15,071 bases of DNA. Source: Clostridiales bacterium UBA6981. Its GTDB lineage: Bacteria > Bacillota > Clostridia > Oscillospirales > Oscillospiraceae. Positions 1 to 7,952 of the stretch are shown piece by piece. A program made the position numbers and the translations under genes. The stretch is taken from assembly GCA_002450075.1 (NCBI GenBank), contig DJYJ01000074.1:1-15071 (forward strand), in the 5' to 3' direction. Under the pieces are notes generated by a model. The model was not told the origin of the DNA, did not search any database, and was given only the letters and a program-made list of their open reading frames with translations. Numbering within the stretch: position 1 is the stretch's first letter; the number at the start of each line of letters is the position of its first letter.

Positions 1-56
1 TATTCAGCCCCTCCTACTCGATTGAGGCTGCGGCGCCTGAGAATGGCACAGCGGTT

Positions 57-869
57 TCAGCCGATCTGGATGCTGGCAATATATACCGTGTCGGCCGGAT
101 GGGGAAGAGAGGGATCGGCGAGGGTAAAAACGGTTTTGCGGCCGCGCTCTTCCATGGCGCAGACAAAGTGGCACAGGGCGATGCCGACGTCGACCTTCTG
201 GATATCCCAGCCGTTTGCGGCGACGAAGCCCTTGCCCTGCTTTTCATAGAAATGCACTGTGTCGCCGCATACGACCGCGCGCCAGGGCTGCTTGTTCACG
301 GCCGAAGGCGCGAGACGCACCATCTCCAGCGCCTCTTTCACGTCGCCCGCCTTGTCGGGCGTGAGGGGCGTGTCAAAACCGCCGCAGAAAAACAGCTCTT
401 CAAAAGGAAGACGGCTGTCAGCCTTGACGCCCTTGCGCATCATGCTCTCGCGCAGCGACATCTTTGCCGCCGGACGGCCGAGCGGGCTGACGCAGGGCAT
501 GACCTCGCCCTCCCCAAGCTCCATGGCGCGCTCGAAGGCCGGGCGGTCCAGCGTCCCGGCAATCCAGGTCGTGCCTAAGCCTTTGGAAACGGCATACAAA
601 ACCACGCGCTCAAAGGCAAAGCCGAAGGCCTCCTCGGCGTGCATCTCACGGCGCAGCTTGCCCGCGATATAGCTGTCCGTGCCTGTGATGACCGGGCAGG
701 AGAGCTTCTGCGCCTTCGCGTCGAGCACGCGCCATTCGATGGGCAGGGAATCAGGCGTCTCGACCGAAGCGGCATAGCGCAGGATATCGTCGAGCAGTTC
801 TTTGTCCGGCGCGGCGCCGTCAAAGCTGCGCACGCTTCGCCGGCTGCGGATCAGTTCCGTTGTGTTCAT
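57..869 (-). CDS. Nitroreductase family protein (TM1586-like)
   Basis: A 270-residue protein resembling the flavin-dependent nitroreductases of the TM1586 type. In that family two half-domains of one chain build the FMN site, where other nitroreductases use a dimer. The N-terminal half opens with a typical RSRRSVRSFDG segment (residues 8-18) that would contact the FMN phosphate, and it contains KGLGTTWIAGT (96-106). The second half carries LAPSAVNKQPW (186-196), the classic second nitroreductase signature. It should be a cytoplasmic NAD(P)H-dependent reductase; the substrate cannot be read from sequence. The start is well supported by a perfect AGGAGG placed 9 nt upstream. It lies 33 nt after the stop of the DUF2130 gene on the same strand, so the two are probably cotranscribed. 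The family call is fairly secure, the physiological role is unknown. Confidence 0.85.
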   Translation of the reverse strand: MNTTELIRSRRSVRSFDGAAPDKELLDDILRYAASVETPDSLPIEWRVLDAKAQKLSCPVITGTDSYIAGKLRREMHAEEAFGFAFERVVLYAVSKGLGTTWIAGTLDRPAFERAMELGEGEVMPCVSPLGRPAAKMSLRESMMRKGVKADSRLPFEELFFCGGFDTPLTPDKAGDVKEALEMVRLAPSAVNKQPWRAVVCGDTVHFYEKQGKGFVAANGWDIQKVDVGIALCHFVCAMEERGRKTVFTLADPSLPHPADTVYIASIQIG

Positions 870-902
870 AAGATCTTTCCTCCTGCTTTATTGCGCTGCG
901 CG

Positions 903-2135
903 TCAGTTCTCCTCGCCTTCGTGCTGCGCGTCGAACATAGCCTTGACCGACGGGGCGTTTTTCGTCAGCCGCTTGATCGAAAGCTCCTCAGCCTTGTTGT
1001 TGGCAAGGCGCAGGTTGTTCTCCGACGAGAGCAGCGCCTCCTTCGTCTTCTGCAGATGGGCGATCGTCTTGTCGATCTCCTCAATGGCGGTGGAAAACTT
1101 TTCGCTGGCCAGGCGGTAGTTGCGCGCAAAGCCGTCCTTGAAGGCCTGCATGTTCTCCTCAAAATGCCGCAGGTCGAGCTGCTGGTTCTTCACGATCTGC
1201 AGCTCGCGCTGATACTGCAGGGAGTTGTGCGCCGCGTTGCGCAGCAGCGTGATGATCGGGATGAAGAACTGCGGGCGCACGACATACATCTTGGGATAGC
1301 GGTAGGAGACGTCGGTGATGCCGTTGTAAAGCTCGCTGTCCATCTCCAGCAGCGTGACCAGCACCGCGTATTCGCAGCCCTTTTCGCGCCGGTCCTTGTC
1401 GAGCTCTTTGAAAAAGTCCTCGTTTTTATGCTTCGTCGCGGTCGTGTCCATCTCGTTTTTCATCTCAAACATGATCGAGATGAACTCCGTGCCGTCGCCG
1501 TCAAAGTCGCGGAAGATAAAGTCGCCCTTGCTGCCGGTGCGCGCGTCGTTGTCCTTTTCAAAATACGCGTTGGGAAAGGCCGTCGTGCGGATCGCGTTGA
1601 ACTGGGTCTGGCAGTGCTGCTCCAAGCTCTCGCCGACCATCTTGGTGGACTGGCGCGCCTTGAAGTCCTTGTAATACTCGATCTGGTCGTCCTTGAGACG
1701 GAGCTGCTCCTCATAGCGCTGGCGCAGCGAGGCCTCCTTGTATTTGCTCTCGTTCTCCTTGCCGGCAAGCTGGCCCTCCAGCTCCGCGATGCGCGTGGAG
1801 CGGTCGGACAGCTCCTTCTCCTTCTCCTGTATGGCTTGCGTCACAGCGAGCTGCCGCGCCGTATCCGCCCCGGCGAGCTGCGCTCTCAGCGCTTCGATCT
1901 CGCGGTCCTTCTCACCGAGCGCGCGTTCCTTTTCCGCCTCGAGCGCGTCCTGCTGCCGCTCGCGCTCCATGCGCTCAACGGTGCGGTCGTGCTCGCGCGT
2001 GCGCTCCATTTCCTGCTCGCGGCGGGCAAGCTCCTTTTCAAATTCCCGGTCTCTGACCTGGCGGACGATCTGGTCATAACCGCTCTCGTCCACCTGAAAC
2101 ACCTTGCCGCAATGCGGACATTTGATCTCCTGCAT
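903..2135 (-). CDS. DUF2130 domain coiled-coil protein
   Basis: A 410-residue protein of the DUF2130 family. It starts with a CPHCG half zinc-ribbon (residues 6-10). A long Glu/Arg/Lys-rich segment predicted as coiled coil follows (about 22-165). The conserved DUF2130 core runs from about 165 to 330, and a helical tail follows. Within the core, GDFIF (D205) followed by FEMK (E224, K226) has the D...ExK spacing of PD-(D/E)XK nucleases; this is my inference, and the family function is not established. I chose the ATG at 2133-2135 because AAAGGAG sits 8 nt upstream of it and the encoded protein begins directly with the zinc-ribbon. The open frame continues far upstream, but those residues cross the bioY promoter region and look non-coding. 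It is the first gene of a probable two-gene unit with the nitroreductase. Confidence 0.85.
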   Translation of the reverse strand: MQEIKCPHCGKVFQVDESGYDQIVRQVRDREFEKELARREQEMERTREHDRTVERMERERQQDALEAEKERALGEKDREIEALRAQLAGADTARQLAVTQAIQEKEKELSDRSTRIAELEGQLAGKENESKYKEASLRQRYEEQLRLKDDQIEYYKDFKARQSTKMVGESLEQHCQTQFNAIRTTAFPNAYFEKDNDARTGSKGDFIFRDFDGDGTEFISIMFEMKNEMDTTATKHKNEDFFKELDKDRREKGCEYAVLVTLLEMDSELYNGITDVSYRYPKMYVVRPQFFIPIITLLRNAAHNSLQYQRELQIVKNQQLDLRHFEENMQAFKDGFARNYRLASEKFSTAIEEIDKTIAHLQKTKEALLSSENNLRLANNKAEELSIKRLTKNAPSVKAMFDAQHEGEEN

Positions 2136-2163
2136 CCCAAACGCTCCTTTATCATGGCTCATT

Positions 2164-2180
2164 ACCGCTATTTTAGCGGT
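2164..2180. repeat. 7-bp palindrome over the DUF2130 promoter -10
   Basis: ACCGCTA-TTT-TAGCGGT is a perfect inverted repeat with a 3-bp centre. It contains the TAAAAT -10 of the minus-strand promoter, so it could be a repressor operator. It could also form a short hairpin near the 5' end of the transcript. No regulator is recognised. Confidence 0.4.
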
Positions 2181-2198
2181 TTGTGAGAGGGAAATCAA
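2170..2198 (-). promoter_or_regulatory. Predicted promoter of the DUF2130-nitroreductase unit
   Basis: On the minus strand TTGATT (2198-2193) and TAAAAT (2175-2170) are separated by 17 bp. They lie about 35 bp upstream of the DUF2130 start codon. The -35 is 4/6 and the -10 is 5/6 to the sigma-A consensus. A second 7-bp inverted repeat, AATCAAG/CTTGATT (2193-2210), covers the -35. The -35 lies only about 10 bp from the BirA operator. Confidence 0.5.
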
Positions 2199-2208
2199 GA
2201 TACCTTGA

Positions 2209-2240
2209 TTGTTAACCGGGAAAACGACAAAGGTTGACAA
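2209..2240. promoter_or_regulatory. BirA operator (BirA box) of bioY-birA
   Basis: TTGTTAACC (2209-2217), 14 bp, then GGTTGACAA (2232-2240) matches the known BirA dyad, with half-sites TTGT(T/A)AACC separated by about 14-16 bp. The right half differs from a perfect complement at one base, and that change creates the consensus -35 hexamer TTGACA. Binding here by biotinyl-AMP-bound BirA would block RNA polymerase. Since birA is the second gene of the unit and carries an HTH domain, the site implies biotin-controlled repression of bioY with autoregulation of birA. Confidence 0.9.
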
Positions 2241-2262
2241 TCGCGCTTTCCCGTGGTACGCT
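2234..2262 (+). promoter_or_regulatory. bioY-birA promoter
   Basis: A consensus TTGACA (2234-2239), a 17-bp spacer and TACGCT (2257-2262). The -35 lies inside the right half-site of the BirA operator. Transcription would start near 2269, just before the bioY ribosome binding site (CGGAGG, 2277-2282). Confidence 0.8.
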
Positions 2263-2291
2263 CTGAGAAAAAACGGCGGAGGTTTCCGACA

Positions 2292-2870
2292 ATGAGTACA
2301 CCCGAAACAGAAAAGAAACAGCGGCGCTTCGACGCCTGGGATCTTGCGATCATGGCGATGGGTATCGCGCTCATCACGGTCTGCTCCTGGATCTCGGTCC
2401 CGCTGACCGTGCCCTTTACGCTGCAGACCTTTGCCGTCTGTCTGATCGCGGCGCTCTTCGGCTTCCGCCGCGGACTGGGCGCCGTGGGCTGCTATATCCT
2501 GCTCGGCGCGGTCGGCGCACCTGTGTTCGCGGGCTTCAAGGGCGGCTTCGGCGCGCTGCTCGGCGTCACGGGCGGCTATATCGTCGGCTTCCTCTTTACG
2601 GCGCTTGTCGTCGGACTGGCCGCGGAGCGCCGGGGCAGAAAGCTGAAGGTGCTGATCCCGGCGATGATCGTCGGCATCCTGCTGTGCTATGCCTTCGGCA
2701 CGGCCTGGTTCGTGCTTGTCTATACCAAAAACAGCGGCGCGATCGGCGTGGGAACGGCGCTGGCCTGGTGCGTGCTGCCCTATATCCCGGCCGACGCGGC
2801 CAAGCTTCTGCTCGCCAGCTTTCTTGCCGTGCGGCTCTATCCGCTCGTCGGAAGGAGACCCACGACATGA
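2292..2870 (+). CDS. bioY: Biotin transporter BioY (ECF S-component)
   Basis: A 192-residue hydrophobic protein with about six membrane segments and BioY hallmarks: SVPLTVPFTLQTFAV (about residues 34-48), which lies in the biotin-binding region, and GVTGGYIVGF in the middle of the chain. BioY is the substrate-binding membrane subunit of the biotin ECF transporter. No dedicated BioM/BioN pair is beside it, so it probably uses a shared housekeeping ECF module, or acts alone as some BioY proteins do. The ATG at 2292 is preferred over an in-frame ATG at 2253, which lies within the promoter, because CGGAGG is 9 nt upstream of 2292. The stop overlaps the birA start (ATGA), indicating translational coupling. 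The BirA operator in front independently supports the biotin assignment. Confidence 0.95.
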   Translation: MSTPETEKKQRRFDAWDLAIMAMGIALITVCSWISVPLTVPFTLQTFAVCLIAALFGFRRGLGAVGCYILLGAVGAPVFAGFKGGFGALLGVTGGYIVGFLFTALVVGLAAERRGRKLKVLIPAMIVGILLCYAFGTAWFVLVYTKNSGAIGVGTALAWCVLPYIPADAAKLLLASFLAVRLYPLVGRRPTT

Positions 2871-3838
2871 CAAAGGATCTGGTACTGCAGCGCCTGCGCC
2901 GCGGCGGCGGGGACTATGTCTCGGGCGGCACGCTGTCGGCGGAGCTCTCGCTCAGCCGGACGGCCGTCTGGAAGGCGGTCGAGCAGCTGCGCGCGGACGG
3001 CTTCGTGATCGAATCCGCGCCCAACAGGGGCTACCGGCTGCTTGCCGCGGGCGACGCGCTGACGGAAAGCGGCGTGCGGCTGTATCTGGGGCATAAAGAG
3101 CTGAACGTCAAGGTCTATAAGAGCATCAGCTCGACGAACACCGTGCTCAAGCAGCTTGCCGAGAGCGGCGCGGCGGAGGGCACGGTGCTTCTGGCCGAGG
3201 AACAGACCGCCGGCCGCGGCCGGATGAGCCGCAGCTTTTTCTCGCCGCCGCGCTCGGGGCTTTACATGAGCGTGCTGCTGCGCCCGCATCTGAGCGCCCA
3301 GATCTCCACACGCGTCACGGCCTGCGCCGCGGTGGCGGTGGCCGAGGCGGTCGAGGAGCTGACCGGCGCCGAGGCGGAGATCAAATGGGTCAACGACGTG
3401 CTCGTGGACGGGAAAAAGGTCTGCGGCATCCTGACCGAGGGCTCGATCGACTGTGAGACGGGGCTGCTGCACTATGCCATTGTCGGCATCGGCATCAACA
3501 TCCGCCCGCCGGAGGGCGACTTCCCGGAGGAGCTGCGCGCGATCGCCGGAGCGCTCCCCGCCGCCGGGGGCGGCGATCTGCGCTGCCGCCTGGCAGCTGC
3601 GGTGCTCGACCGGCTGATGGATTATTACGAAAAGCTCCCCGGCGAGGACTGCTACGCGGCCTATAAAAGCCGCTCATGCCTTTTGGGGCGGGAGATCAAC
3701 ATCCTGCCGCTGGGGGGCGAGCCGATCCCGGCGACGGCGATCGACGTCGAGCCGGACTTTTCGCTGCGCGTGCGTCTCGCGGACGGGACGGAAAAGCTCC
3801 TGAACTCCGGCGAGGTCAGCGTCCGGGCAAAAAAATAA
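2867..3838 (+). CDS. birA: Bifunctional biotin-protein ligase / biotin operon repressor
   Basis: A 323-residue BirA of the bifunctional class. The N-terminal winged HTH (residues 1-60; LSLSRTAVWKAVEQL is the recognition region) binds operator DNA. The central catalytic domain has the biotinyl-AMP loop GRGRMSR (116-122), KWVNDV (173-178, catalytic Lys), KVCGILTE (184-191) and GIGIN (207-211). A C-terminal SH3-like domain follows (about 270-323). It makes biotinyl-5'-AMP, transfers biotin to carboxylase carrier proteins, and represses its operon when the intermediate accumulates. The start at 2867 overlaps the bioY stop and has GAAGGAG upstream; longer in-frame readings run through bioY in another frame. 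With the operator at 2209-2240 this gives a complete autoregulatory circuit. Confidence 0.95.
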   Translation: MTKDLVLQRLRRGGGDYVSGGTLSAELSLSRTAVWKAVEQLRADGFVIESAPNRGYRLLAAGDALTESGVRLYLGHKELNVKVYKSISSTNTVLKQLAESGAAEGTVLLAEEQTAGRGRMSRSFFSPPRSGLYMSVLLRPHLSAQISTRVTACAAVAVAEAVEELTGAEAEIKWVNDVLVDGKKVCGILTEGSIDCETGLLHYAIVGIGINIRPPEGDFPEELRAIAGALPAAGGGDLRCRLAAAVLDRLMDYYEKLPGEDCYAAYKSRSCLLGREINILPLGGEPIPATAIDVEPDFSLRVRLADGTEKLLNSGEVSVRAKK

Positions 3839-3853
3839 GAATGGAAACGCACA

Positions 3854-3892
3854 AAGCGCCGCTCCGCTCTCAGAGCGGCCCGGCGCTTTTTT
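3854..3892 (+). terminator. Rho-independent terminator after birA
   Basis: AGCGCCG...CCGCTCT, a one-base loop, AGAGCGG...CGGCGCTT, then a T-run (TTTTTT, 3887-3892). The long GC-rich stem with a 2x2 internal loop starts 16 nt after the birA stop and isolates bioY-birA from the metal transporter genes. Confidence 0.85.
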
Positions 3893-3925
3893 CGATTGCG
3901 AAAAATAAAAAAACTTGAAAAAACT

Positions 3926-3943
3926 ATCCCCCCCGGGGGCTTG
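3926..3943 (+). promoter_or_regulatory. Shared G/C dyad motif, copy 1 (cbiM promoter)
   Basis: The motif is ATCCCCCYCGGGGGCTTG with Y = C here. It matches the copy at 9549-9566 in 17 of 18 positions. Its last three bases are the start of the cbiM -35. The CCCCC/GGGGG arms make it a dyad, consistent with a repressor operator, but no cognate regulator is known. It could also be a copy of a short dispersed repeat. Confidence 0.4.
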
Positions 3944-3969
3944 TGCGGGGAAAACGGGTGCTTTATACT
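3941..3969 (+). promoter_or_regulatory. Predicted cbiM promoter
   Basis: TTGTGC (3941-3946) and TATACT (3964-3969) are 17 bp apart. The -10 is 5/6 to consensus, the -35 only 3/6. The leader to the cbiM ATG is about 32 nt and contains the 8-bp palindrome GATGCATC (3976-3983). That is too short for a cobalamin riboswitch. Confidence 0.6.
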
Positions 3970-4008
3970 GTGATCGATGCATCAAGAAAAGTAAGAGAGG
4001 TGTATCTC

Positions 4009-5061
4009 ATGCATATGGCAGACGCCCTGCTGGCTCCCGCAGTCGCCGCGACGATGTATGTCGCCTCCGGCACGACGGCCGGCATTTCCATCCACAAGCT
4101 CAAACGCGATGACGAGCCCCAAAAGCTCCCGACGATGGCCGTCACCGCCGCGCTGGTCTTCGCGGGCCAGATGATCAACTATACCATCCCCGGCACGGGT
4201 TCCTCGGGCCACATGTGCGGCGGCATGCTGCTCTCCGCGCTGCTCGGGCCGCAGGCCGGCTTCCTGTCCATGATCGTGATCCTCGCGATCCAGTGTCTCT
4301 TCTTCGCCGACGGCGGGCTGATGGCGCTGGGCGCGAATATCTGGAATATGGCCTTTTACGGCTGCTTCGTCGGCTATTACCTGATCTGGCGTCCCATCAT
4401 CCGCAGCAACTGGTTCGGCACGGGCAAGGGCGCGATGCGCGCCCGCATCATCGCCGCCTCGATCATCGGCTGCGTGGTCACGCTGCAGCTCGGGGCCTTC
4501 TCCGTCGTGCTGGAGACCTCGCTTTCCGGCATCACCGAGCTGCCCTTCGGCGCCTTCGTCGCGCTGATGCAGCCGATCCATCTGGCGATCGGCCTTGTCG
4601 AGGGCCTGATCACGGCCGCGGTGCTGACCTTCGTGTTCGAATCCCGCCCCGAGCTGCTGCGCGACGTCAACGCGGCAGGCGAGGGCCTGGAGGGCAAGCG
4701 TTCGCTCAAGGCGACGATCGCGATCCTCGCGGTCGTGGCGCTTGTGGTCGGCGGCGGGCTGAGCCTGCTCGCCAGCTCCAATCCCGACGGGCTCGAGTGG
4801 GCGCTCTTCGGCAACGCCGAGGAGGGCTATGCCGAGAACATGGGGCTCGATGAGGACGATTTTGGCGTCTCCAGCAAGGCGGCCGACACGGCCGCGGGCA
4901 TCCAGGAGGCGACCTCCTTCCTGCCGGACTATGCCTTTGCCGACAACGACACGCCCGCAGGCACCACAGTGTCCGGCATCGTCGGCTCGGCGATGGTCGC
5001 CGGCGTCGCCGTGCTGATCTGTCTGGCCGGCGGCTTCTTCCGTAAGAAACAGAAAACTTAA
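4009..5061 (+). CDS. cbiM: CbiM/NikM-type metal ECF permease with fused PDGLE domain
   Basis: A 350-residue membrane protein, the metal-binding S-component of a Ni or Co ECF transporter. The mature N-terminus MHMADALLAP places His2, which in this family binds the metal with the N-terminal amine. SGHMCGG (66-72) supplies His68, the second family metal ligand. These make the ATG at 4009 the right start (AGAGAGG upstream), not the earlier in-frame ATG at 3943. Residues 1-215 are the CbiM core. The C-terminal part (about 232-345) has two membrane segments around SNPDGLEWA (257-265), the PDGLE/CbiN-like accessory domain that is often a separate protein (LarN/NikN). Opposite larBEC, nickel is the most likely substrate (LarMN role); cobalt remains possible because the core family transports either. 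Confidence 0.9.
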   Translation: MHMADALLAPAVAATMYVASGTTAGISIHKLKRDDEPQKLPTMAVTAALVFAGQMINYTIPGTGSSGHMCGGMLLSALLGPQAGFLSMIVILAIQCLFFADGGLMALGANIWNMAFYGCFVGYYLIWRPIIRSNWFGTGKGAMRARIIAASIIGCVVTLQLGAFSVVLETSLSGITELPFGAFVALMQPIHLAIGLVEGLITAAVLTFVFESRPELLRDVNAAGEGLEGKRSLKATIAILAVVALVVGGGLSLLASSNPDGLEWALFGNAEEGYAENMGLDEDDFGVSSKAADTAAGIQEATSFLPDYAFADNDTPAGTTVSGIVGSAMVAGVAVLICLAGGFFRKKQKT

Positions 5062-5097
5062 ATCCCTCTTCTTAATCCCTACCCCCCCTTAAGCGAT

Positions 5098-5134
5098 AAG
5101 AGGCGCCGCATCGGCGCCTCTTGTCGTGTTTTTT
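5098..5134 (+). terminator. Hairpin and T-run after cbiM
   Basis: An 11-bp perfect stem AAGAGGCGCCG / CGGCGCCTCTT with a CAT loop is followed 6 nt later by six T (5129-5134). The gap before the T-run makes it a weaker terminator, and it may allow partial read-through into cbiQ. It could set subunit stoichiometry or reduce transcription of the transport module. Confidence 0.6.
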
Positions 5135-5211
5135 ATCGTAGACAAAACTCGCCTTTTGTGCGAAAATAACACAGTCTGCACATTCGGTATTATCGGAAAA
5201 GGACTGCCCGT

Positions 5212-6015
5212 ATGAACAAGATGGACAAGGCGCTGCGCGAGATCGGCGAAATGGATGAGCTCGCGGCACGCTCTTCGCCGGTACACGATCTGTCCGCGCT
5301 GGCGAAGCTGCTTTCGACAATTGCATACATCATCACGGTCGTGTCCTTTGACAAGTACGATCTCAGCGGCCTCGTGCCGCTGCTGCTCTGGCCGGTGCTG
5401 CTCTTCACGGTCAGCGGCATCGGCGTGCGCACCTGCTTTTACAAGCTGCGCATCGTGCTGCCTCTCGTGATGGCCGTGGGGCTTTTCAACCCGCTCTTCG
5501 ACCGGCATATCATCCTGCGTCTCGGCACGCTCGCCGTCTCGGGCGGCACCGTGAGCATGCTGACGCTGATGCTCAAGGGCGTGCTGTGTCTGATGGCCTC
5601 GTTCCTGCTTGTCGCGACCACGCCGTTTGACAGCATCTGCGCCGCGCTGCGCAAGCTCCATGTGCCGAAAACGCTTGTGACGCTCCTGCTGCTGACCTAT
5701 CGCTATGTCGGCGTGATGACCGAGGAGCTCGCCGTTATGACCGACGCCTATCATCTGCGTGCGCCGGGGCAGAAGGGGATCCACGTCTCGGCCTGGGGCT
5801 CGTTCCTGGGGCAGCTGCTGCTGCGCAGCATGGACCGCGCCCAGGAGCTGTATGCCAGCATGCTGCTGCGCGGTTATCACCAGCATTTTCATTATGCGCC
5901 GCAAAAGCCCTTCGGGAAAAAGGACGCGGTGTTCCTGGGCGGCAGTCTGCTGCTGTTCGCACTGCTGCGATTCGTCGACGTGGCGCAGCTTCTGGGCGGC
6001 CTTTTTGTGAGGTGA
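5212..6015 (+). CDS. cbiQ: ECF transporter T-component CbiQ
   Basis: A 267-residue transmembrane coupling protein with about five to six hydrophobic segments (about 30-46, 52-68, 78-94, 107-135, 152-170 and 235-262). The diagnostic coupling-helix motif is RSMDRAQELYASMLLRGY (205-222), ending in the A-x-x-x-R-G signature that contacts the ATPases. It links ATP hydrolysis by CbiO to movement of the CbiM metal-binding subunit. The start has AAAGGA 8 nt upstream. The 150-nt gap after cbiM, with a hairpin, suggests this gene is transcribed partly by read-through; a TATTAT (5188-5193) may be a -10, but I see no good -35 for it. cbiO follows after 7 nt, so Q and O are coupled. Confidence 0.9.
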   Translation: MNKMDKALREIGEMDELAARSSPVHDLSALAKLLSTIAYIITVVSFDKYDLSGLVPLLLWPVLLFTVSGIGVRTCFYKLRIVLPLVMAVGLFNPLFDRHIILRLGTLAVSGGTVSMLTLMLKGVLCLMASFLLVATTPFDSICAALRKLHVPKTLVTLLLLTYRYVGVMTEELAVMTDAYHLRAPGQKGIHVSAWGSFLGQLLLRSMDRAQELYASMLLRGYHQHFHYAPQKPFGKKDAVFLGGSLLLFALLRFVDVAQLLGGLFVR

Positions 6016-6022
6016 GAGAAAA

Positions 6023-6745
<723 letters not shown>

Positions 6746-6746
6746 A

Positions 6747-6782
6747 AATAGACGCCTGTTCCGAATGGAACAGGCGTCTATT
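6747..6782. terminator. Bidirectional terminator between cbiO and larC
   Basis: A perfect 16-bp stem (6747-6762 with 6767-6782) around a GAAT loop. On the minus strand it is followed by a T-run, and on the plus strand by an AT-rich stretch. It closes both convergent units, the transporter and the cofactor genes, and is likely stronger for larC. Confidence 0.85.
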
Positions 6783-6788
6783 ATCTGC

Positions 6789-7952
6789 TTATTTTATGGA
6801 ATCCCTGATTTCGCGAAGAGATACGCCGTTTTCCTTAGCCAGGGCGGCGAGATCGTCGTATTCGGCCTTGCGCTTTGTGACGCCCCAGCCCTGGGAGACC
6901 TTGACACGCACGTCGCCGTAGGGCGTGTGGGCCGTCTCCATCGTCCGCGCGAGCGCGGTACGCTTACACCGCCGCTCGCGTACGCCGAGCGTCGTCGTGT
7001 GCCGGAAGAGGCAGCGCAGCAGCGCCTCGCGCCTCTCCTCCCGGCAGAGGCAGCCCAGCAGCACGCCGGGGCGGCTCTTCTTCATGCCGATCGGGATCGT
7101 CCACGCGTCGAGCGCGCCCGCATCCAGCAGCGCGCCGAGCGCAAAACCGATCTCCTCGCCGGTCATGTCGTCGAGATTGCAGGAAAGCTCCAAAAGCTCC
7201 TCCGTCCCGCCCTCGCTCTCGCCCCAAAAGGCGCGCAGCGCGTTGAGCCGCGGAAACTCCTTTTTCCCCATGCCGCAGCCGCAGTTCTCCACACGCATCG
7301 GGGGCATCGGGACAAAGTCGCTGACAAAATGCCGCAGCAGCGCCGCGCCGGTCGGCGTGCAGAGCTCGCTTTGAATCTCGCCGGGATACCAGGGGACGCC
7401 GCGCAGCAGCCGCTCCGTCGCCGGCGCGGGGACGGGCAGAACGCCGTGGGCGCACTTCACCGTGCCGCCGCCCGTGCAGACGGGGGAGGCGAGGATGCGC
7501 TCCGGCGCAAGCTTTTCCATGAGCAGACACACGCCCAGCACGTCGGCCACGGCGTCGATGCTGCCGACCTCGTGGAAGTGGACGTTTTCCATCTCCGTGC
7601 CGTGCACCTTGGCCTCAGCCTCGGCCAGAAGATCAAAGACCGCGATCGCGTCGGCGCGTACCTTGTCCGATACCGGCGCCGCGGCAAGAAGGCCGCGCAG
7701 CTCGCCGATCGAGGTGTGGGCGTGGTGATGGCGCAGCTCTTCGCCCTCCTCGTCGCCGGCGATGTCGACCTTGACGTGCAGACCGCACACGCCGCAGCGG
7801 GTCACGTCCTCCGCCGACACGACGGCGAGACCGCTGAGCGCGCCATTGAGCTCATCCAATACGGCTTCTCTGTCAGGAACGAGACCGAGCAGCGCCGCGG
7901 TGAGCATGTCGCCGGCCGCGCCCATGCCGCAGTCAAGATACAGCGTTTTCAT
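6789..7952 (-). CDS. larC: LarC, nickel insertion enzyme of NPN cofactor synthesis
   Basis: A 387-residue LarC (formerly DUF111). It is the CTP-dependent nickel insertase (cyclometallase) that completes the nickel-pincer nucleotide used by lactate racemase and related 2-hydroxyacid epimerases. The N-terminal domain starts with YLDCGMGAAGDM (5-16) and has a His-rich loop, HHHAH (75-79), likely metal-binding, plus HFHEVGSIDA. The C-terminal domain, with NLDDMTGEEIGFA and GMKKSRPG, is the nucleotide-binding LarC2 part. In Lactobacillus plantarum larC is split and needs a programmed frameshift; here it is one continuous frame. It overlaps the larE stop by 4 nt (ATGA), with AAAGGAA 9 nt upstream of the ATG. 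It is last in larB-larE-larC. Confidence 0.95.
   Translation of the reverse strand: MKTLYLDCGMGAAGDMLTAALLGLVPDREAVLDELNGALSGLAVVSAEDVTRCGVCGLHVKVDIAGDEEGEELRHHHAHTSIGELRGLLAAAPVSDKVRADAIAVFDLLAEAEAKVHGTEMENVHFHEVGSIDAVADVLGVCLLMEKLAPERILASPVCTGGGTVKCAHGVLPVPAPATERLLRGVPWYPGEIQSELCTPTGAALLRHFVSDFVPMPPMRVENCGCGMGKKEFPRLNALRAFWGESEGGTEELLELSCNLDDMTGEEIGFALGALLDAGALDAWTIPIGMKKSRPGVLLGCLCREERREALLRCLFRHTTTLGVRERRCKRTALARTMETAHTPYGDVRVKVSQGWGVTKRKAEYDDLAALAKENGVSLREIRDSIK

Noticed and set aside
1..56. Possible end of another gene at the left edge
   Set aside because: Too short to tell; no motif or stop pattern that clearly belongs to a gene. I see nothing supportable here.
639..2186. Long open frame on the plus strand opposite the DUF2130 gene
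   Set aside because: It is an antisense reading of the coiled-coil coding sequence, with low-complexity Leu/Ala/Val composition and no ribosome binding site.
3893..4008. Cobalamin riboswitch before cbiM
   Set aside because: The leader after the predicted promoter is about 32 nt and no B12-box-like sequence is visible.
6789..7952. Split larC with programmed frameshift as in L. plantarum
   Set aside because: Here the frame is continuous from the N-terminal to the C-terminal domain; no frameshift is needed.
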